This document shows positions 60,787-64,000 of a DNA stretch of 64,000 bases, in pieces (the stretch's first letter is position 1; every line of letters begins with the position of its first letter). The notes under the pieces are model-generated. The model saw only the letters and a list, made by a program, of their open reading frames with translations, was not told where the DNA came from and did no database searches. Where the stretch lies: positions 1-64,000 of the forward strand of contig CALKKV010000043.1 of NCBI GenBank assembly GCA_937992195.1. Reading direction: 5' to 3'. Source of the DNA: an uncultured Gammaproteobacteria bacterium (GTDB taxonomy: Bacteria > Pseudomonadota > Gammaproteobacteria > Arenicellales > Poriferihabitantaceae). Position numbers and translations under genes: made by a program.

Positions 60787-63215
60787 TAAGCTCTTAATTT
60801 ATCACCTGCAGGGTCGAAAAGCGGTTTTTCAAGCATAGTGGCCTTGGTTGGAATACCCAAAACAGCCACTTCAAAATCTTCCCCTGGTTCTGCAAACTCC
60901 AGGTCTACATAACCAATTGCAACCGAAGTGTTATAGGTAAAACTGTAAGAACCCGAAGTAACTCGACCCGCATACTTACCGCCTTTAAAGATTGGCTCTC
61001 CGCCCCAGGCGTCCGCGCCTTCGGCACCGGGTTTCGTGTCAATTGTGAAATAACACATGAGCTGTCTTGGCGGATTGTCTTTGATTTTTAAGTAGTTTTC
61101 ACGACCGTGAAATTCTGGCTTGTCATGCTTCACAAGAAAGTCCATACGCGATTCCTTTGGCAACCACTCCGGAGAATATTCTCGGCTCCAGCTCCCATAA
61201 CCTTTTTCAATACGCATAGATCCTAATGCCCGTGACCCGACCGGTCGAACACCAAACTCTTCTCCATTTTCAAAAATAGCCTGATACAACTGAAGCTGAT
61301 TTTCTTCGGCAACATACATCTCATAACCCAGGTCCCCAGTAAAAGAAACGCGGATCATGGTGACGTCATAACCATCAAAATTAATTACCCGATTGCGCAT
61401 AAAACGCAAGTCTTCATTACCTAGAGAAAGTCCTGTCATTTTTTCCATCAGTGCACGTGCATTAGGACCAGCAACGTTAAACCCACACATTTCTTGCGTG
61501 ACCGATTCAAAAGAAACACCTTCTGCAGGCAAGTACTCGTCAAACAACCTTTTATGGTAATCCTCAGCAATCCCCGAACCCACCATAAATAGCCTTTCAT
61601 CTTCAAGGCGGGCAACGGTGAAATCGCCAGCCAAGCCTCCTCTTAAACTCAGCAATGGCGTCAGGCAAGTTCGACCGTTTTCCTTTGGCACATGGTTTGC
61701 AATAATTTTGTCGAGCCAGGTACATGCGTTTGGACCAGTAATCAGATACTTCGCAAAGTTTGATGTATCCACTACACCAACGGATGTTCGCAGCGTATTT
61801 GCCTCTTCACCCATCACATCAAACCAGCGCGGACGCTCAAATGTAAACTCGTCTTCCTGCTTCACCCCCTTTGGCGCATACCAATGCGGATGCTCATAAC
61901 CAAATGAGAAACCAAATACTCCGCCCATCGATTTCTGCATTGCATATACCGGACGGGTTTTAAGCGGTCGGCCAGCCGAACGTTCTTCGTTCGGGAAGTG
62001 AATACTAAAACGCGTCCCATAAGTATCTAATGCCCTTGCTTTTGCATAATCGGTGGTTGCCCATTCACCAAATCGCGTCACATCCCAGGGGAACATATCT
62101 AGTTCGGGTTCGCCTTCAACAATCCATTGGGCGAGGGTTAATCCAAGACCAGCACTTTGACTAAACCCTGGAATAATGCCATTACAGCACCAATAGTTTT
62201 TCAACCCTCTAGCGGGGCCTAATAACGCAGAGGAGTCTGGTGACCAAATCATCGGGCCGTTGATCACATTCTTTACCCCGGCCTCAGCCAGTGCCGGAAT
62301 GCGCTCACATGCCCGCATCACATTGTCAGAGATTCGATCCAAGTCTTCCTGCAAAAGCTCATGACCAAAATCGAGTGGCGTACCATCCTCCGCCCAAAAG
62401 CGCCCGTCTTTCTCATATGCCCCAACTAAAAGCCCCTTGCCTTCTTGTCGCAAATAGTACTCCATGTCACGATCGGCGACGGAGGGCAGCTCACGATCCA
62501 ACGCTGCAATTTCAGGAATTTCTTCCGTTACAAAATACTGATGCTCCATCGTCATCAAAGGGAGATTTAAGCCGGCAAGTTTTCCTACCTCTCTTCCCCA
62601 AAGGCCAGCAGCATTGACGACATGCTCTGCGTGCACAGTGCCTTTATCAGTGACCACATCCCAGCTACCGTCAGCGCGCGGATTAGTCTCGATCACAGGG
62701 GTGAAGCGGTGAATCTCTGCGCCATTCTTTCGTGCACCCTGAGCATAAGCGTGTGTGACCCCGGAAGGATCAACATGACCAGCCGCCGGTTCAAACATTG
62801 CACATTTGACGCCTTGAAGGTCGAGCAAAGGATGCAACTCTTTTGCCTCATCCAGTGAAATCTCATAAAAGTCGGCGTCAAAAGCATGGGCCTTGGCCGC
62901 CTGAATACGAAGCTGATGCACACGATCATTGGTACAGGCCAGATAGATTGAACCAGCGTTATGCAGGCCGCAAGACTGACCGGTCTCTTTCTCCAAATCC
63001 TTATAAACTCCCATCGTATAGTACTGCAGTCGGGAGATGTTGTTGTTGTCGTGCAGTCCATGGGTGTTTGCTGCAGCGTGCCAGGTAGAGCCCGAGGTCA
63101 GCTCGTTGCGTTCCAACAGCATGACATCAGTCCAGCCAAGTTTGGTCAGATGATAAAGAATACTGCAGCCTACTAGACCGCCACCAATTACAACTACCTG
63201 CGCGCTTGATTTCAT
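60786..63215 (-). CDS. Dimethylglycine/sarcosine dehydrogenase-like flavoprotein (DAO + GcvT domains)
   Basis: 809 residues. The N-terminal DAO domain has VVVIGGGLVGCSILYHLTKL and SGSTWHAAANTHGL, where His46 is the expected covalent FAD site of this family. An FAO-type middle part is followed by the aminomethyltransferase (GcvT) domain from about 420 (VGVVDTSNFAKYLITGPNA, SRALGSMRIEKGYGSWSREY) and its C-terminal barrel (GRVTSGSYSFTYNTSVAIGY). Such enzymes demethylate N-methyl amino acids and pass the methyl as 5,10-methylene-tetrahydrofolate. Its TAG stop is built partly from the end of the MITE-like element; the C-terminus is still family-like. Confidence 0.9.
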   Translation of the reverse strand: MKSSAQVVVIGGGLVGCSILYHLTKLGWTDVMLLERNELTSGSTWHAAANTHGLHDNNNISRLQYYTMGVYKDLEKETGQSCGLHNAGSIYLACTNDRVHQLRIQAAKAHAFDADFYEISLDEAKELHPLLDLQGVKCAMFEPAAGHVDPSGVTHAYAQGARKNGAEIHRFTPVIETNPRADGSWDVVTDKGTVHAEHVVNAAGLWGREVGKLAGLNLPLMTMEHQYFVTEEIPEIAALDRELPSVADRDMEYYLRQEGKGLLVGAYEKDGRFWAEDGTPLDFGHELLQEDLDRISDNVMRACERIPALAEAGVKNVINGPMIWSPDSSALLGPARGLKNYWCCNGIIPGFSQSAGLGLTLAQWIVEGEPELDMFPWDVTRFGEWATTDYAKARALDTYGTRFSIHFPNEERSAGRPLKTRPVYAMQKSMGGVFGFSFGYEHPHWYAPKGVKQEDEFTFERPRWFDVMGEEANTLRTSVGVVDTSNFAKYLITGPNACTWLDKIIANHVPKENGRTCLTPLLSLRGGLAGDFTVARLEDERLFMVGSGIAEDYHKRLFDEYLPAEGVSFESVTQEMCGFNVAGPNARALMEKMTGLSLGNEDLRFMRNRVINFDGYDVTMIRVSFTGDLGYEMYVAEENQLQLYQAIFENGEEFGVRPVGSRALGSMRIEKGYGSWSREYSPEWLPKESRMDFLVKHDKPEFHGRENYLKIKDNPPRQLMCYFTIDTKPGAEGADAWGGEPIFKGGKYAGRVTSGSYSFTYNTSVAIGYVDLEFAEPGEDFEVAVLGIPTKATMLEKPLFDPAGDKLRA

Positions 63216-63400
63216 GTTCCAATTCCGGAGATGTCAGGTTTTAAGACTAAAACCAGAGTGTTTAGTCGCCAACCGATTGTTCTCTATTTTTCCTAGAAAA
63301 CTGAGAATGTATTGCCTAAATGAAAAACGAGACATGCATGTTTCGGGCGTCAGTCATAGCTCGCAGAGTCTTTCAGGGTGGTTTTATTCTTATCAACACA

Positions 63401-64000
63401 CTAACCAATCGATTCGACATATTCGACAATCCGTCCTGCTGCAACGACCAATTTCTCTTCGCTGACACAAAGACTAATTCTAAGCAGTCCAACCCCGCTG
63501 GCACCAAAGCCATCACAAGGCAATACGGCGACATCATGTTGCTCCAGCAATCCAGTGGCAAAAGCCTTACTGGACAATGGCAATTCCCGGATATCGAACA
63601 CAACAAACATCCCCCCTTCAGCGCTAAAAAGCTTCAAACCCGGGACATCTTTCAATCTAGAAACCAAAGCGTCTCTTCGATTCGCCATGGCGTCGCGTAC
63701 TATCTCGGCAGTAACATAGTCATGTTTCACTGCTTCTGCCGCAGCATCTTGAATAAATGGCGGTAATCCATAGGACATACAGGTAGACAGGTTATACAAG
63801 TGATCAATTAACTCACTGGGACCCACAACCCATCCTACCCGCCAACCGGTCATACGATGCGATTTGGAAACACTCGAGACCGTAATGCAGCGGGTTTCTA
63901 TATCGCAGAGATTGGCAGCACTAAATCGGTCTTCCTCAGGAACAATTGGCTGATATACCTCATCACTGATCAACCATATATTGTTCTTTTTACACAGTTC
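63401..64000 (-). CDS. Class I/II aminotransferase, C-terminal part (N-terminus outside window)
   Basis: The frame is open to the window edge, giving the last 199 residues. LCKKNNIWLISDEVYQPI has the Asp and Tyr that contact PLP, SVSKSHRMTGWRVGWVVG the Schiff-base lysine (SKS) and phosphate Arg, and GVGLLRISLCVSEEKL the substrate-carboxylate Arg. It resembles aspartate/aromatic or branched-chain-type aminotransferases; substrate unknown. Same strand as the DMGDH-like gene, 185 bases upstream of it. Confidence 0.9.
   Translation of the reverse strand, partial: ELCKKNNIWLISDEVYQPIVPEEDRFSAANLCDIETRCITVSSVSKSHRMTGWRVGWVVGPSELIDHLYNLSTCMSYGLPPFIQDAAAEAVKHDYVTAEIVRDAMANRRDALVSRLKDVPGLKLFSAEGGMFVVFDIRELPLSSKAFATGLLEQHDVAVLPCDGFGASGVGLLRISLCVSEEKLVVAAGRIVEYVESIG

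Noticed and set aside
60534-60789. Short frames on both strands that resemble those at 9936-10305
   Set aside because: Their similarity reflects the two copies of the non-coding inverted-repeat element, not a shared protein.

Overview
This window looks like a chromosomal segment of a free-living, probably marine, gammaproteobacterium. Typical pointers are rsmJ, rsmE-orn, a BolA protein, erpA, bamE, a holD-like gene next to rimI, yajQ, ffh beside a ypjD-type gene, a sigma-32-type promoter in front of grpE-dnaK-dnaJ, and tripartite TRAP uptake genes. An hrcA repressor is also present, as in only some lineages of the class. The genus cannot be resolved from sequence reading alone. I see no rRNA, tRNA, CRISPR array, prophage or intact insertion sequence; the only mobile-type sequences are two copies of a small non-coding inverted-repeat element.

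Layout. 1-9.4 kb is an accessory, surface-directed region read entirely on the minus strand: two TPR/GT41 (SPINDLY/OGT-like) proteins, one apparently catalytic and one that has lost the key residues; then a LysM-like protein, a TolC-family outer-membrane lipoprotein, and the first 1013 residues of a giant protein with a DUF4347 (caspase-like) domain and calcium-binding thrombospondin type 3 repeats. 9.7-31.6 kb is mostly housekeeping: bolA, a heat-shock hsp20 with a probable RNA thermometer, a zinc carboxypeptidase, fabI, rsmJ-rsmE-orn-ggt, a tungsten-type aldehyde:ferredoxin oxidoreductase, hrcA, nadK-recN, bamE, dsbC, yajQ, a GT2 glycosyltransferase operon, mdh and mltD. 31.6-44.8 kb carries rimI/holD-like, pssA, psd, ilvH, ilvI, ffh, ypjD, two small exported proteins, tsaB, a YoaA/DinG helicase and rmlD/rmlC. 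44.9-49.4 kb is the chaperone operon grpE-dnaK-dnaJ and erpA.

50-64 kb is a catabolic island: an SDR and a zinc alcohol dehydrogenase resembling a hexonate/polyol oxidation pair, an IclR regulator, a fused TRAP permease with its periplasmic binding protein, a GMC (choline dehydrogenase-like) oxidoreductase, a universal stress protein, a class V aminotransferase-fold enzyme, a dimethylglycine/sarcosine dehydrogenase-type flavoprotein and a truncated class I aminotransferase. It suggests uptake and oxidation of small organic acids, polyols or methylated amines, but the substrates cannot be fixed from sequence.

How parts may work together. The first 9.4 kb could be a secretion and glycosylation locus for a giant surface protein (TolC as exit duct, GT41 as modifying enzyme), with the inner-membrane exporter expected to the left of the window. 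Heat-shock control is visible at two places: sigma-32-like promoters in front of hsp20 and grpE, plus a ROSE-like hairpin hiding the hsp20 ribosome binding site. Other points worth a second look are a textbook terminator hairpin inside the signal-peptide codons of a small exported protein (40.28 kb), a terminator-like hairpin between promoter and start of ilvI, and the inverted-repeat element whose edge forms part of the stop codon of the dimethylglycine dehydrogenase-like gene. Start sites were chosen by hand from ribosome binding sites and family lengths.
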